In this document: piece after piece, positions 34,625 through 46,784 of the stretch
How the letters are laid out: each line of letters opens with the position of its first letter
Position numbering within the stretch: position 1 is the first letter of the stretch
DNA from: Collybiopsis luxurians FD-317 M1
Taxonomy: Eukaryota > Basidiomycota > Agaricomycetes > Agaricales > Omphalotaceae
Length of the DNA stretch: 64,000 bases
Reading direction: 5' to 3'
NCBI GenBank assembly: GCA_000827265.1
Contig: KN834756.1
Span: 1,126,153-1,190,152 of the forward strand
The notes under the pieces: model-generated
The model's database searches: none
What the model was told of the DNA's origin: nothing
What the model saw: the letters and a program-made list of their open reading frames with translations, nothing else
Made by a program: the position numbers and the translations under genes

Positions 34625-37305
34625 CAATACTTCGTGTATTCTGTATTTAAACCTGACAAGCTGGACGCGCAGCGTGCCGAGATGTGGGTGGCAAGATGGC
34701 ACGTACTCAGACTCGGACTGGTGGATTGGAGTTATGATTGATTCTGTATGTGTAGCATGTGTGCTTGTAGTGTAGTCGTCGTCGTCGTCGTTACTGTTGT
34801 TGCTTTTTTTGTCTTTTCCAGTGTGCGTGGTGCGTGTGTTTTGTTTCAAATTGCTTTTAGTGTTACTCTGGACGCAACCCGACGCGACTCACGAAAAGAA
34901 GAATAGTTGTCCCTGCTTTTGGAGCACATCATATATAGCACCTACATCATGATATATACGACAGCAAGCCGTTATCCCCATTTCTACTATAAACATTATA
35001 TAGAGACGTTCCAGGAATCAAGGTATGTACGTAGCGCAAAGAACGATCATTATACGGACGACGGACGGAGGCGGAGGCGGCCCTTTCCAAAGGTCATCGT
35101 ATTGTGTACTTACCCTTGTTTGATAAGGCGCGGATAAGAGGTTCAGGTACTAGGTAAGTACTTTGTTGGAAATTAAATTGGAGTACTTTATAGTTGTATA
35201 GTAGTAGTGATTCGGAGTGGAACGCTTTGACTGCCGAGTCTGAGTTGAGATTCAGTGGTGGGTATCTTGGTATGAGTGGGTAGGAGACGAAGACTTACTA
35301 GGCGCGAGTGGCTTACTTACAGCCTGAGTGGGATGGTGAACTTTGAAGTTCGTTCGTTCGTTCGGTGGTGGTGTAAGTTTAACCGGCTAGAGGGGGGACT
35401 TTGAGCTCCAGATCATTGGTGTTGTGTCGTATCGTGATGTAGGATACTTACTCTGAGTAAGTGAGTACTATTCGTAAGTGTGAGCTGATCAGCGACAATC
35501 ACCGTTAGGTTGGTTGGGTACGGCTAGTATGATATGATACTAAGGTACCCTTATGTATGATAGGTACGGGTACGGGTACTCAGTAAGTAGTATGTTAACC
35601 TTTGGTACGACGGACGGGTACTTCGAGTTGACTGGCGGGTACTTGATTGGCGGAATGAAGGAAGGAAGGTTGGTTACTTGGTGTTGAGATTCAGAATCAA
35701 GATTCAGGACGCAGGACTTTAGCGCTTAACGCTTAGCCTTCGGTTGTTTTTTGGTGCCGGGTCTTAGAGATCCACGTACGTAGGTACTGCGATACGTATA
35801 GAGTATACGAGTGTACGGTAGGTGTATAGCTGTGTAATGTGTGGCTTGGAGTTTGAAGTGCGGTATGGTATGGTGTGGTATGGTATGTTACGGACGGTAT
35901 GTGGAGGGGAATTGCTTGATGTTTGTGGGTTGATTTCTGATTCTGATTCGAGTAATTGATAATAAGATAAGTGTTGTATTCTATGTACTTACTGTGATTG
36001 GCGCGTTAATGTTCAAAGATTCCAGGTTGGTGTGAGGTTGCGATTGCGATTACGATTGCGATTGCTCGAAGGTACTAGTACTAGTACCGGAACCGCGGCT
36101 ATTTGGACTTGCTGTACCGATGCGTAGCTATAGTTGTACTTGATAGGTACTCCGGTATACTCGTACTACAGAGAAGAACGCCATGGCCATGGCCATGTGA
36201 AAATGTCAGTCTGCGTAACTTGGCGCTTAGCGCCTATTGAAAAAGGTGTTAAAGTTTGGAACCTTCTTTCCAAACTCATTCCGAGCTCATTCCGCTAGTC
36301 ATATGGTCGAAAAGTAAGTGTACAGATTTAGATTACTAGATTTATATATACTCCACTCTATATATAGTAACCTCATAAGAATACAGAAAGAGCTGTATAT
36401 AGCTGTATGTATTCAGTATAGGGTATGGGCGAAGATGAGGGTGGCCATGGGATGAGATGAATGAGTTACTGGATGAGGAAGGTGTTAGCGTGGAATCTGG
36501 GGTGGAATTGACTAAATGGGTGTTGGGCGTGAGTGCGGTACGGGGTTTGTAGTGGTATATATTGGGGGGTGGGAGGGGAGAATTCGAGTTGGACGGAAAG
36601 GCCTGGGTCTTGATTGGAATTCGGGTGCGCGTGTTGATTGGAGTTGAAATGCGGGGACCAAGTGAGATCTTCATAGAAGATCGACAAAGGCGGAGTTGGA
36701 AGTGGGTTTTGGTTTTTGAGAGAAAGCCTGGAAAGGAAAGGCGAAGTACTTTCGTAGGTCGGATTCCGAAAGGGAGCGGAAGTTGAGCGGAAGAGAGGTA
36801 CAGATGGGTATATGGGTATTTTATCGATTAGACATGGATACGTGCATAACTCAATTTCCGAGATGAACGGTCCCTGGTGTATAAAGTAAAATGAAGGGGG
36901 AGGTTGGTATGTATACGAGAAATAAGACAATAAATCATGATATCGTTACGCAGATGGATGTCTGTCTCTCCCGCGACATGATTCGGTGGTTGGCGTTACC
37001 GGGAAGCTGGTACCCGACGAACGGTGGGAGGTAGGACCCAAGTTGTTGGGTAGGGAATTACTTTGAGCCGTAGCAGTGAATGGGGGTGGGTATGCGAAAA
37101 GAAAGTTGGTACCAAAAACCGAAACAAGGGTAGGATTGATGGCCGACTCGGCACGTCAAGTGAGAAAAGATTGGCAGGTGTTTACACGCACCGGGGTCTC
37201 TTTTCACTTCCACGAGCACTTGTCTGATTTCTGTTACTCGTATTGTGTTTTTTTAATTTTTTTAAAAAGAAGAAGGGATTGTTAGTAAACAGGGTAAATC
37301 GTGGA
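34625..37305. other. Long non-coding region upstream of velB
   Basis: About 2.7 kb without a convincing gene. It is rich in GGTA/GTAC-type short repeats ('ggtatggtatggtgtggtatgg' style, 35860-35900) and has several GCGCTTAGCGCC-like palindromes (about 36218). A promoter and long 5' leader for the developmental regulator downstream is the likeliest use. Confidence 0.4.
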
Positions 37306-40300
37306 ATGAGCTCGTCTGGAGTTGGCGTTATTGCCAATCCACCGCCTGTACCGTATCCATTTGACAGTTATCGGGATAGATTGTGAGTTTTTTTTCCTTT
37401 TTATTTCTTGCTGTTACTGCTGGGAATACCATATCCAGGTCCTTGTCCTCGGGTCATGGCGACTCCCAGTCCAGTTACTGTCTTTCAATTTCGCTGCTTT
37501 TTGCTTGACGACTTTTTTTTCGCTTTCACTCTTTGACTCGATGCAATGGATGCCTTTGCTTATTTTCCATTTGATGGTAGAGAATATGAGCTCATCGTCC
37601 GACAAGAACCCAAGCAGGCTAGGATGTGTGGGGTCGGCGGGAAAGGTACGCCTCAAGGGTATCCTTACACCTCACACCAAACCATCTCACATCCCTACCA
37701 CGTAGCCGACCGCAGACCCATCGACCCTCCCCCGATCGTCCAACTCCGCGTGGTAGACCCACTCCAACGAACCAACTCCATGGGTCGTACCATCCAAAGA
37801 CCCAATTCCCCCACCAGTCCCTCCACGACGACGACCATGGCCGGCTCTCCCACTCCCAGCGCTCGAGATTCCCGCGATACACCTGCCACGGATGGGACAG
37901 CCAGCAGCGGCGGCGCCGGTAGCGGGGGGAGTACCATGAACGTGGACCGCGACGGCAATTCGGCTACCCCCACACCCTCTACCGCTACTGCGAGCACAGT
38001 AGGATCCTACGCGCAGTCGTATTTGCAGAATCCGTATTATTTTATGTTTGCGTGTCTTGCGAAACCGGATGATGATGCGGAGTTGCATTGGTTGAAGGTA
38101 ATGGAACGGCGGAGTATACTGCAGTGTTGTTTCTAATGAGTCCTTTGGTAGGACGGTCGAACGAGGTGTACGACTGGCTCTGTTGTCTCTTCGCTTTATC
38201 ATCTCAAGGACCCCCATCATAATAATGAAGATGCTGGGTTTTTTGTGTTTCCTGATCTTAGCGTCAGGACAGAAGGGAGTTATAGGCTCAAGTTGAGTTT
38301 GTACGAGGTCGTAGGGTGAGTTTACTCTATTCTTTCCAATTTCCTTTATTCATTTAACGCGTGGATTTTTTCCCCCAGTAACAACGTCCGACATTGTAAA
38401 TCCATATTCTCCGCTCCGTTTTATGTCTATACAGCGAAAAAGTTTCCAGGGATGGAAGGTTAGTCTCGTTTCCCGTTTCCCGTTTCCTTTATCGTATTCT
38501 ATTCGAATCTAATCTCTCTCTCTCTCTGTTTGTCTGAACGCAGAATCAACCCCCCTATCCTGCTCCCTCGCCGACCAAGGCATCAAAATCCGCATCCGCA
38601 AAGACATCCGCGTTCGGAAGCGCCCCGTTGCCTTGTTAGATCCTCATCCTCTCACCGATGCCAACTCGGGGAATCCGAATAGTGCTAGTAATGGGGTGTT
38701 TAGTGCGCAGAGTGGGTCGAATGGGGGTGGGGGTGGGGGTTTGTCGGGGACGCCTGGGTATGGGCAGTCTCAACAACATTTGCAGCAGCAGGGACAACAT
38801 CAGCAAGGACAAGGACAGGGGCAGGGGCAGGGGCAGGGACAGGGGCAGGGACAGCATACGTATGCGTCGTTTCCTACTCCGTATCATCATCACCATCAGC
38901 ACCAGCACCAGCAACACCAGCCACAGCAGTATCATCCCCTCGCTCCGCCTCCGGGGAGTGTACCCGCGAGTGGGCCGTTGCAGCCTTTACCGCCTGAGGC
39001 GCAGCCTGGGTGGGGGGTTGAGTCTGGTGGGGTTGATGTTGATGAAAGTAAGGATTTGGGGATGGGGAGGGATAGGGATAGGGAGATGAGGAGTCCTAGT
39101 CCGGGTTTGGGGAGGGGTGGGAGTCGGAGTCGGAGTGCGAGTGTTACGAGGGTTGGGAGTGATGAGGAGGGTGAGATGGATGTTGATCTCGATGGCGGAG
39201 TGGGAGATGATGGGACTGCAAATCCTGATGAGGGGGGTGAGAAGGAGAAGGAACTGTCGGCGTCGACGTCGTCGTTGTCTTCATCGACGGGGTCGAGATC
39301 TACGCGGAGGGTGCCTCATCGACGGGGTACTGGTGCTTCTGGGGGGCTTACGAGGCGGGATAGTGTTGCTGGTGATTCGGAGAAGGATCGGGAGGGGAGG
39401 AGGAGGGAGTCTTCTGATGTCGGGACGCCGAAGTTGGGATCGAAAGGGTCTTTGTCGAATCATCATTCGGGTTCTTCGTCGGGATCGGGAGCGGGATCGG
39501 GAAGGAGAGAAACGAAGAGGGCGAGGACGGATAGTTATCATGCGGGGACGGGTCAGTCGACGGGGTCGGGGACGACGAATGCGAATACGAATACGAACTC
39601 GACGAACGTGGGGACGACGACGTATCATCAGCCGATCGCGCCTGCGCCTTGGGCTCCGGCTCCTCAACCGCCTATTAATAGTACCTCTTCTTCCTCTTCT
39701 TCCTCTTCAGGACCTTCGTCTACATCATCATCCTCTGCTCCGTCCCACCCTCCCTCAGCCAACCCGAATACGAACTCGAATACGAACTCGAGTAAAGTGA
39801 CGATCGTAGGAGGCTCCGGAGTCCCCGCGCCGATAATGGATCCTTCACTGGGCGGACAGTCGATTGGGGGGTTACCCCCGGGGGTGAGGATACCGCCTCC
39901 GCCGGGGGCGGTGATTGCGCCTGGGGCGCCGGTGGGGGCGTTGGGTGTTTCGGCTGTTGTTGGTGGGGGGAGGAGTGGGAATGCGACTCCTACGCCTATG
40001 AATGGGAATGGGAATGGGAGTACGGGGACGGGGATGATTAAGATCCCGCCTCCGCCTGGTGCGACGTATGAGCCTGGGCCTGGTTCGGGTTCGGGAGCAG
40101 GTTCAGGGACGGGAACGGGAACGGGGTCATCCGGGAGTGGGAGTAGTAGTAATAATAGCAGTTCGACGTCGAACTCCGCAGCGGTCTCGGCGACAAATAC
40201 TGGTAATTCTGCTGGGGCATCGTCTCCTCCGTCTGCGATGGACATTTCGGCGAGTTCGGATACGCCTACATCTAACAATACCAATGCTGCTACAGCAGCA

Positions 40301-42247
40301 GCTGGATACCCACACCAACTTGTCCCATACGACCAACAACCACCTCCACCTCCAGGTCCAAGTCCCCTCCCTCCTCATCCCGGCTACGGAAGTGTCCAAC
40401 AACCTCCCGCGATGATCTCGATTCCCCCTCAGTACCAAGTCCAACAGACTCACGGGCACCCTCCACCTCCGCACCCACCTCCGTTACACCACCATTCGCA
40501 TTCGCATCCGGGACCGACGTATAGTGCGTATCATCAGCCCCCGATCCCGCCGCCACAGTATGCGTATGGGGGTCCGCCCCCGCCACCACCACCCCCGCAT
40601 CCACATGCGGGACCGTATGCGATGGTAGCAGCTCCGCAGCAGGGGTACGCGGCGTACCCTCCACCTCCACCGCCTGTGCCGGGTCCTCCTGGGACCCCGG
40701 GGAATGCGTGGGGTGTGCAAGTTCAACAGGCGATGACGATGGGTGGGGTTGGGGTTGGTGGTGTTGGGGTGGGTGTTGGTGGGGTTCAGGGTGTGAGTGT
40801 CGGTGTGGGTGTTGGCGGAGGGGGGTTCTCTGGTGCGGAGCAGTATGGGCAGATGCCGATGCAGGGGTATCAGCAGCCGCAGTATACGCAGCAGCATCAG
40901 TCGGGGTATGGGTATTATGGACAGCCTCAGCCGATGCAGCCTCAGCATCAGGCTCAGCATCAGGCTCAACATCAACATCAGGCTCAGCATGGCCATGGGC
41001 ATGGGCATCAAGCGGGGACGGCGGTGTATGCGGCGTATGCGCCGCAGCAGATGGGACCTCCTCCGCCTGCGCCGGGACCTCCTGCTCCGCCGGGGTATTA
41101 TTATGATCCTGGGCAGGTGCAGGTGCAGGTTCAGCAACAACAACAACAGCAGCAGCAGCAGCAGCAAGGTTCGAATGGGGGAGGATCGCCTAATCCGAAT
41201 CCGAATCCGAATGCTGGGAGTGGGACTCCTGTTCCTCCTGTTCCTGTCCCGGCGTTGTTGGGTCCTGGTCAGCCGGGTCAGTCGTCTTCGCAGTCGACGA
41301 CGCCGACGAATGGAGGAGGGGGTGGTGCGAATGGGTACGTGGTTGATTATGCTGGGTATCCAGCGGGGGTAGGTGTAGGTGGGGGAGGAGCTCAGAGGCC
41401 TGGTAGTCCTCGAGGGTATCATCACCCGCACCATCAGCAACACCAACAACAGCCGATTCAGCAGCACTATGCGTATGCTGGTCCGCCTATGCAGATGCAG
41501 CATCAGCATCAGCATCAGCATCAACAGCACCAGCACCAGCATCAGCACCAGCAGCATGTGTCGTATCCGCCTCCGTATGCTGCGGTTGCGGGGTACGGTG
41601 GAGGCGGGTCGTTGCCTACGACGCCTGGGACCGGTGGGGAGGTCGTTTGGGGTGGTGCTGCGCCGACGACGACGGGTCCGTCGGGGTGGGATGTTCCTCC
41701 TCCGCAGGGGATGACGACGACGGGTAGTGCTGGGTATGGTTCCGCGCCTGGTGCTACTGCGTATAACTCGGTGCAGTCGGGGGTCAATGTTGGATCGCTT
41801 GGGAGTCCTGGGGATCGGATACAGCTTGCTCCGTTGCGTGGGTCTGGACAGGGTGGTAGTGGTACTGGTGCGGCTGCGAGTACGAGTCCGGGTGGAGGTG
41901 GGGAGAGTCCGGGTCATTATCCGAATGTGATTCAGTTGAGGAGTAGTAGTCGGTCTGAGAGGGATGCTGGCAGTGGTGCGGGTGCGAGTGGGGGTAAGGA
42001 TCGTTCTGCAGCTGGGTCGGAGATTACGAATATTTCGAATTCGGGGAGGGAGAGAGATCGGGAAAGGGAGAGGGAGAGGGAGCGGGGGAGGGATGTGTAT
42101 AGGGAGAGGGATGATCGGCAGAGGGATGATAGGATGAGGGAGAGGGTTGGGGATGATAGGAATAGGGACAGGGATAGGGATAGGGAGAGAGATGGGGTTA
42201 AGAAGAATCCGCTTGCGATTGGGAATATGTTGAGGGATGAGTCTTAG
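37306..42247 (+). CDS. velB: Velvet-domain regulator, VelB type, with giant C-terminal extension
   Basis: Six exons fit in frame: 37306-37382, 37581-37645, 37706-38097, 38152-38315, 38379-38458, 38544-42247 (1,493 residues). The velvet domain reads 'YELIVRQEPKQARMCGVGGK', 'ADRRPIDPPPIVQLRVVDP', then a low-complexity insert. It resumes with 'NPYYFMFACLAKPDDDAELH', 'GFFVFPDLSVRTEGSYRLKL', 'HCKSIFSAPFYVYTAKKFPG' and 'GIKIRIRKDIRVRKR'. A split velvet domain of this kind marks VelB, the partner of VeA and VosA in nuclear complexes that control development and secondary metabolism. The last about 1,200 residues are Gln/Pro/Gly/Ser/His-rich with poly-Q, PPP and GVGVGG runs, ending in an Arg/Asp/Glu repeat and 'NPLAIGNMLRDES'. 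The extension is unusually long. The gene is CpG-rich, unlike its decayed copy at 46785. Confidence 0.9.
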
Positions 42248-42793
42248 AGGTTTTTTTTTCTTTCGACTTTGTCTTTCTTTTTCATTTCCAGATACGTTTT
42301 TTTCTCTACTCGGGTTAACTGCCGCGTCTCTTCTTTATCGCTCTCGTTATTGACTCGTTCATGCATCTCTGTTCTCATTGTATACTTGTCCATTTTGGGT
42401 TTTTCTCTCTGCTGCTTTATGTCTCATCCGGTGTCTTCCCTACACGTCGATTTCGTTCTCATTTACACGATCCCCTTTTTCGCACTCACTCTCATACTCA
42501 CTACTCTTCCCTCTCTTCTCTCTCTGCTATCCAACTCGCCACTGCTGTACAAATCTCGTAACATTGTTTGAAACCCTTGTACTTTTTTTTTTCTTCTCCG
42601 GTTTTTGTTTTTAGTTTTTTTTTTTTTCTCGTTTCTTTTTCTGCTGTGCAATGTGTTCGTAATATGCATTTTTTCGTCCATCTGTACATATATGCTTGGA
42701 TGCATCGTCTGGGGTTTTTTTGAAAATTACTACTGCGCTGTGTATCTCTTAGGATTTCGAGAATGATTTTTATTCTCAGTCACAGTGGTGCTA

Positions 42794-42897
42794 CATAAGT
42801 TGGAATTTTCACTCCACGACCGCCCGATTGGTCGCCGCTGAGATGCATAAGTTGGTGTTTTCACTCCACGACCGCTCGATTGGTCGCCGCTGAGATG
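42794..42897. repeat. Tandem duplication, 2 x 52 bp
   Basis: Units 42794-42845 and 42846-42897 differ at only about three positions. Each contains 'actccacgaccg', then 'cgattggtcgccgctgag', a short imperfect inverted repeat around GATTGG. It lies between the 3' ends of velB (+) and the P450 (-). Confidence 0.8.
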
Positions 42898-42974
42898 GTG
42901 CGTCGTGAGATTGTCACATAAGTACTAGTCAATTTTCTCCCTAGTACCAACCTAAATCGAATTAACTTCTATCT

Positions 42975-45770
42975 TTAGTTCACTGGGATGATGATAATCG
43001 GCAGTTGGGGATGCTGGTCGTTGCCAACAACGGGCGCTGTAATTCCATTCATTTGCCAGAAAATCTCGGGGTCGTGGGCAGAAGGAGAGAATTTGAAACT
43101 TTCCACGAGAACAGAGACGACCACCTCTGTTGTCATAGGTTAGTGAGAAATATTGATACCGGACGTGGACTTACTTATTTCCATTTCGGAAAATTTAAAC
43201 CCACTAAATCGACGTTAACAAAGGTCAATCACAACGCCGTAGTTCCATAGTACATACATGCAAGATCGTCTGCCACCTATAAAGGTCATTCTATCCATTT
43301 CATGAAATACTCGAGTAAGCAACTTGAATGGTAGCAACTACAGAACCTTACAGGTGAGAATAAACTCCCGGTATGCGTGCATCAGTGACTGTGGTGGGCA
43401 GAGGTGAAAGCCACCGTTCTGGTTTCCACTCATCCGCATCTGGAGGAGGCTGCATCAAGGTCTTGTCTACTTGGACCGAAAATTAAATTACTTCCCTGTT
43501 CCCCAGAGCTCGGGATTCCTGTTCGAGTTGAGGATAGATATTACAATGTTTGTACCTTTGGGAACCGCTATCTCGTTAATTCTTTCTCCATTGAGCCCCG
43601 TAAGTGCCGTAGAAAGAGGTATAATGGCGTCTTGACATGCTCTGTTGGAAACAGGATTATTGACTGGTCGAAGAGTTTGTTGATTCGAAACTTACATTCT
43701 TGTCACACTTGAAACTGGCGCGTGTCTAGAAAGATAATCAGGAAAGTAATTGATTCGGATATCAAAACAACTTGCAAACGAAGAGTTTCTCGGCAAACTG
43801 CGTCGAGATATGGCAAAGACACCAAGTCATCGTAGGAGAGGTCTTGCTTTCCACGCTGAATCTTTGCCCCATTAAGCTCATCGCGGAGCTTGTCCTGCAC
43901 ATCGGGATGTTTCGAAAGAAGATGCAGTATGCGTGCCATGGCGTTCTACGGGACTTGGAGGTCTGGAAAGTTGATTTCTTTGCGTGATCAGGAAACTCAC
44001 CGAAGTCGTATCCATTGCCGCGAAAATCAAGGTACTGGAATACACGTTAGATTCTGTCACTTGAGCGGGTCTCAGGTCATTCATAAACTCACTTTATCTG
44101 CGAAAAGCTACTCTGAGAAATGGTTTAATAATGAACAAAATTAGAGATACTTGGGAGATGACTTCGCTTTCCTCCAACCGATCGCCGTTCGAGGCATCCA
44201 GGTTCTCTTCCACTAAAGTACTATCAAGAGCCAGTTTAATCGATAACAATCTGAACTCACTCAGAATACTAATAAGGTCTTTCCCCCTTCCAAGCTGGCG
44301 GGCGGCCGCTTCCTCTCCTCTCTCGAATGCCTGTTTTTTGCTTTCGTATATTCCATTTGCAACAGTGTGCATATAATCAACCATGTCTCGAACATGACGC
44401 ACATTGTTCCAGAACGGCGCCAGTAGATTGACCACAAAACGACGGAAACTAGGAGAACCGATTTCCGAAGCTAGCGGTAGCACATTTGTATACAAAAACT
44501 GCACCCGCCTTAAAGCAGGGCTGAAGAGTTTTTGTGGGCAACATTAGAACAAGCTGAGTATCTTAACACGTACAGCAGATCTTTTATCATTTTCGGATAC
44601 AGGGGAGTCGACGCTGTATTCGATAAAGGATCGAAAGAATATCCCATACCAGCCTGCCCAATTATTTCCAAAGCAGTCCGGGTCATCCAAGAAAGAATGT
44701 CGACCTTTATATAACGGTTTTGATTCCAAACTGCATCCTGCTGAGGGTAAGGAATACTGACCTCTTGACTCTTGGATTTCGCTTCCAACTGAGCCTTAAG
44801 CGCATTTCTGAGCTATTCCGATTCAGCCAGTTTAGCTTGAAACATATGATTACTTAACGGGAATGTATCACCTTGTGAGCAACATCAAAGAACGTTGGAG
44901 CTGTTATGCTTTGTTAGAGCTTCCTATGGCGCGAATCATTCAGTATCCCACCCATGTCCCGCAGGTGTGCCGTAGAAAAGACGGGATTGAGAATTCTACG
45001 CTGTTTTCGATGATAGTGTCCTGTCGGAAAGATTCAGTGGGACCGAGCATGATTCACAAAACAACTGCATGCATCAACCTAGAGTTCCGAGGAGCCCATT
45101 TCCAAAGATAACTCGATTGCTTCTATAACCAGTTACTAGGATTTGAATTGCTTGAATATTCCGTTCGCGCCGCCAGTACTCACTTGATGAAACCATCATT
45201 TTCCTCAAATACATCTTGATCCTGCGGTAACCGAATTGCACGGAGAAAGTTAGATCCGGATCAATGTGCAGTGGAGCTTACCGCACCTTTACGAGCACAG
45301 AGTGCATGGCGTTCGGGTCGCATGTGTAAAGGCTCTTGCTCTACTCCAACGATATAAGCATCAATCCTTCAAGTCAGGAAGGGAAGACGGTCCGCACCCC
45401 AAATGGGCCGTGGAGACGAACTGTGCTTCCATCTAAAAGGTTGAGGAGTAACCTGTAGACTCTGCAGAAGTTCATTCGATACCTACATTGTTGAGTCAAC
45501 GATGTATGAAAGTCCCAAGCCGCTGGATTGAACACTTGCTCAAAGTTACCTATTGGAGGTAAGAGTACATGTGCGTCAGGATTACACAAGGATGAACTGG
45601 AAGTCGTAAACCACACCTTTTAGCCAGGAAGGCGATTTGGGACCAGGGACATTTTCTATCTCAGAGGAACTTCTCGAACTCCTTCCGTAGCCGTAACGTA
45701 TAAGCACCAGGGCTAGAACAGCTGAAATAACAAGTCCTATCTGTAAGTTAAAAAAATTTTCGGCCCTCAT
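42975..45770 (-). CDS. Cytochrome P450 monooxygenase
   Basis: A many-exon gene from ATG 45770 to TAA 42975. The N-terminus 'MRAENFFNLQIGLVISAV' continues as a membrane anchor and then the Pro-rich hinge 'VPGPKSPSWLKG'. Conserved parts in order: 'SWMTRTALEIIGQAGMGYSF' (about 44700); I-helix 'IFAAMDTTS' joined by an intron to 'NAMARILHLLSKHPDVQDKL' (about 44010-43870); 'CRETLRL' with the ExxR motif (about 43765); 'ADEWKPERW'; and the heme loop 'FIGGRRSCIG' split by an intron (about 43240-43200), fitting FxxGxRxCxG. The C-terminus is 'NGITAPVVG' to 'LPIIIIPVN'. It is an ER-bound haem-thiolate oxygenase of the type expanded in wood- and litter-decay basidiomycetes. Substrate unknown; middle exon joins not resolved. 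Confidence 0.85.
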
Positions 45771-46500
45771 AGCTTTAAGTGGGGAATGAAAATTAACCTG
45801 GCCTTCAGCTTTATATGCTGCGGATTAACCATTCCATAAAAGGACAAAGGTCATATTTGCTGATGAAAACAATGAAAACAATTTAAATTGCCTGATTACG
45901 CTACATATAGTAACTCAGGTGAAACAGTAAAACAGTTACAATTGACTGATCACGCCATAAATAGTAAAGCAAAGACACCATTGGAGTCGGCCTGGAACTA
46001 GGAACGTCATACACAGTTTACAGTCCTCCCCACAACAAGAGTGGAAGAATCCTCCCGTCCGCAAAAAAACAAAAAAAAGACTTGTATCCGAGCAAATTAT
46101 CTGTCTAAGCTTTTCACTGCTGCTGCTATCGAGTTAGCAATTGTATAGAAGAGCATCTCATAATCCATCTTCTGAGTTTCCCCACTTTTCTTTGAAGTTC
46201 CTTCCTTCTTGCACAACAATAGAGGCATTGACGGCAGATATCGAAGGTGCTTCTCAGCACAGCTTAAACATAGATTACAAAGCTTTCTGCATGAGTGTCC
46301 GACTTTGCTTCAGCCCTAACACTTTATTTCTAGTTCACAGCCTCAATAATATATGGATATAGATCTAGATAGGTTCATATCTCAAGTAGCGAGACTAACA
46401 GAGATACTAATAGAGAACTACAAAGAAACCTGCCCAGGACAGACTCAAGATCCAAACTGCTCTAACATGCAATATGCGATCTGTAGGCAACTCATTAGTA
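45771..46500. other. Promoter side of the P450; no gene seen
   Basis: AT-rich intergenic DNA. 'caattgcctgattacgc' and 'caattgactgatcacgc' near 45885 and 45938 form a loose direct repeat. No coding region. Confidence 0.3.
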
Positions 46501-46690
46501 CTCAAAAATTCGCCCACTGAAGAAAGATCCAACATACCACTTGCTCTTTTATCACAGGTTTATTCACCGTGAAAATGATTTCCCTTGATAACTTTAGTTG
46601 AAATAACCTTTTTGTTCTTGACCGTTATCACTGAAAAATTTCTGATTTTGTTATCGCTATTGTGAGTAAGGGATAAGAGTCAGGAACATT
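46501..46690 (-). pseudogene. Fragment of the secreted kinase-like family, member E
   Basis: The minus strand matches exon 4 of member A and its flanking intron ends, almost base for base in parts: 'cgataacaaaatc', 'acggtcaagaacaaaaagg', 'gagcaagtggtatgttgg'. The catalytic-loop equivalent 'DNKIRN' is recognisable, but the DYG region has been lost ('KVIKGNH') and a stop follows. No other exons were found. It lies opposite in strand to members B, C and D. Confidence 0.7.
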
Positions 46691-46784
46691 ATATAGACAA
46701 GGTACCCAAGTGAACTTCCAAGCTGAACATATCTATGATACATCTGCAGGTAGCAGCATCTTGTGCTCCTTCTTGACACCCCGA

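Noticed and set aside
34469..34849. Minus-strand 126-codon frame
   Set aside because: It overlaps the tRNA and reads through low-complexity repeats; no protein-like features.
36466..36930. Minus-strand 154-codon Pro-rich frame upstream of velB
   Set aside because: No ATG start, no domain, and the composition follows local strand bias; more likely non-coding leader or promoter DNA.
40484..41917. 477-codon open frame on the minus strand inside velB
   Set aside because: It is the complement of the low-complexity repeat region; the product is almost only Arg, Leu, Ser and Thr. Other long frames in 38.6-42 kb are likewise shadows.
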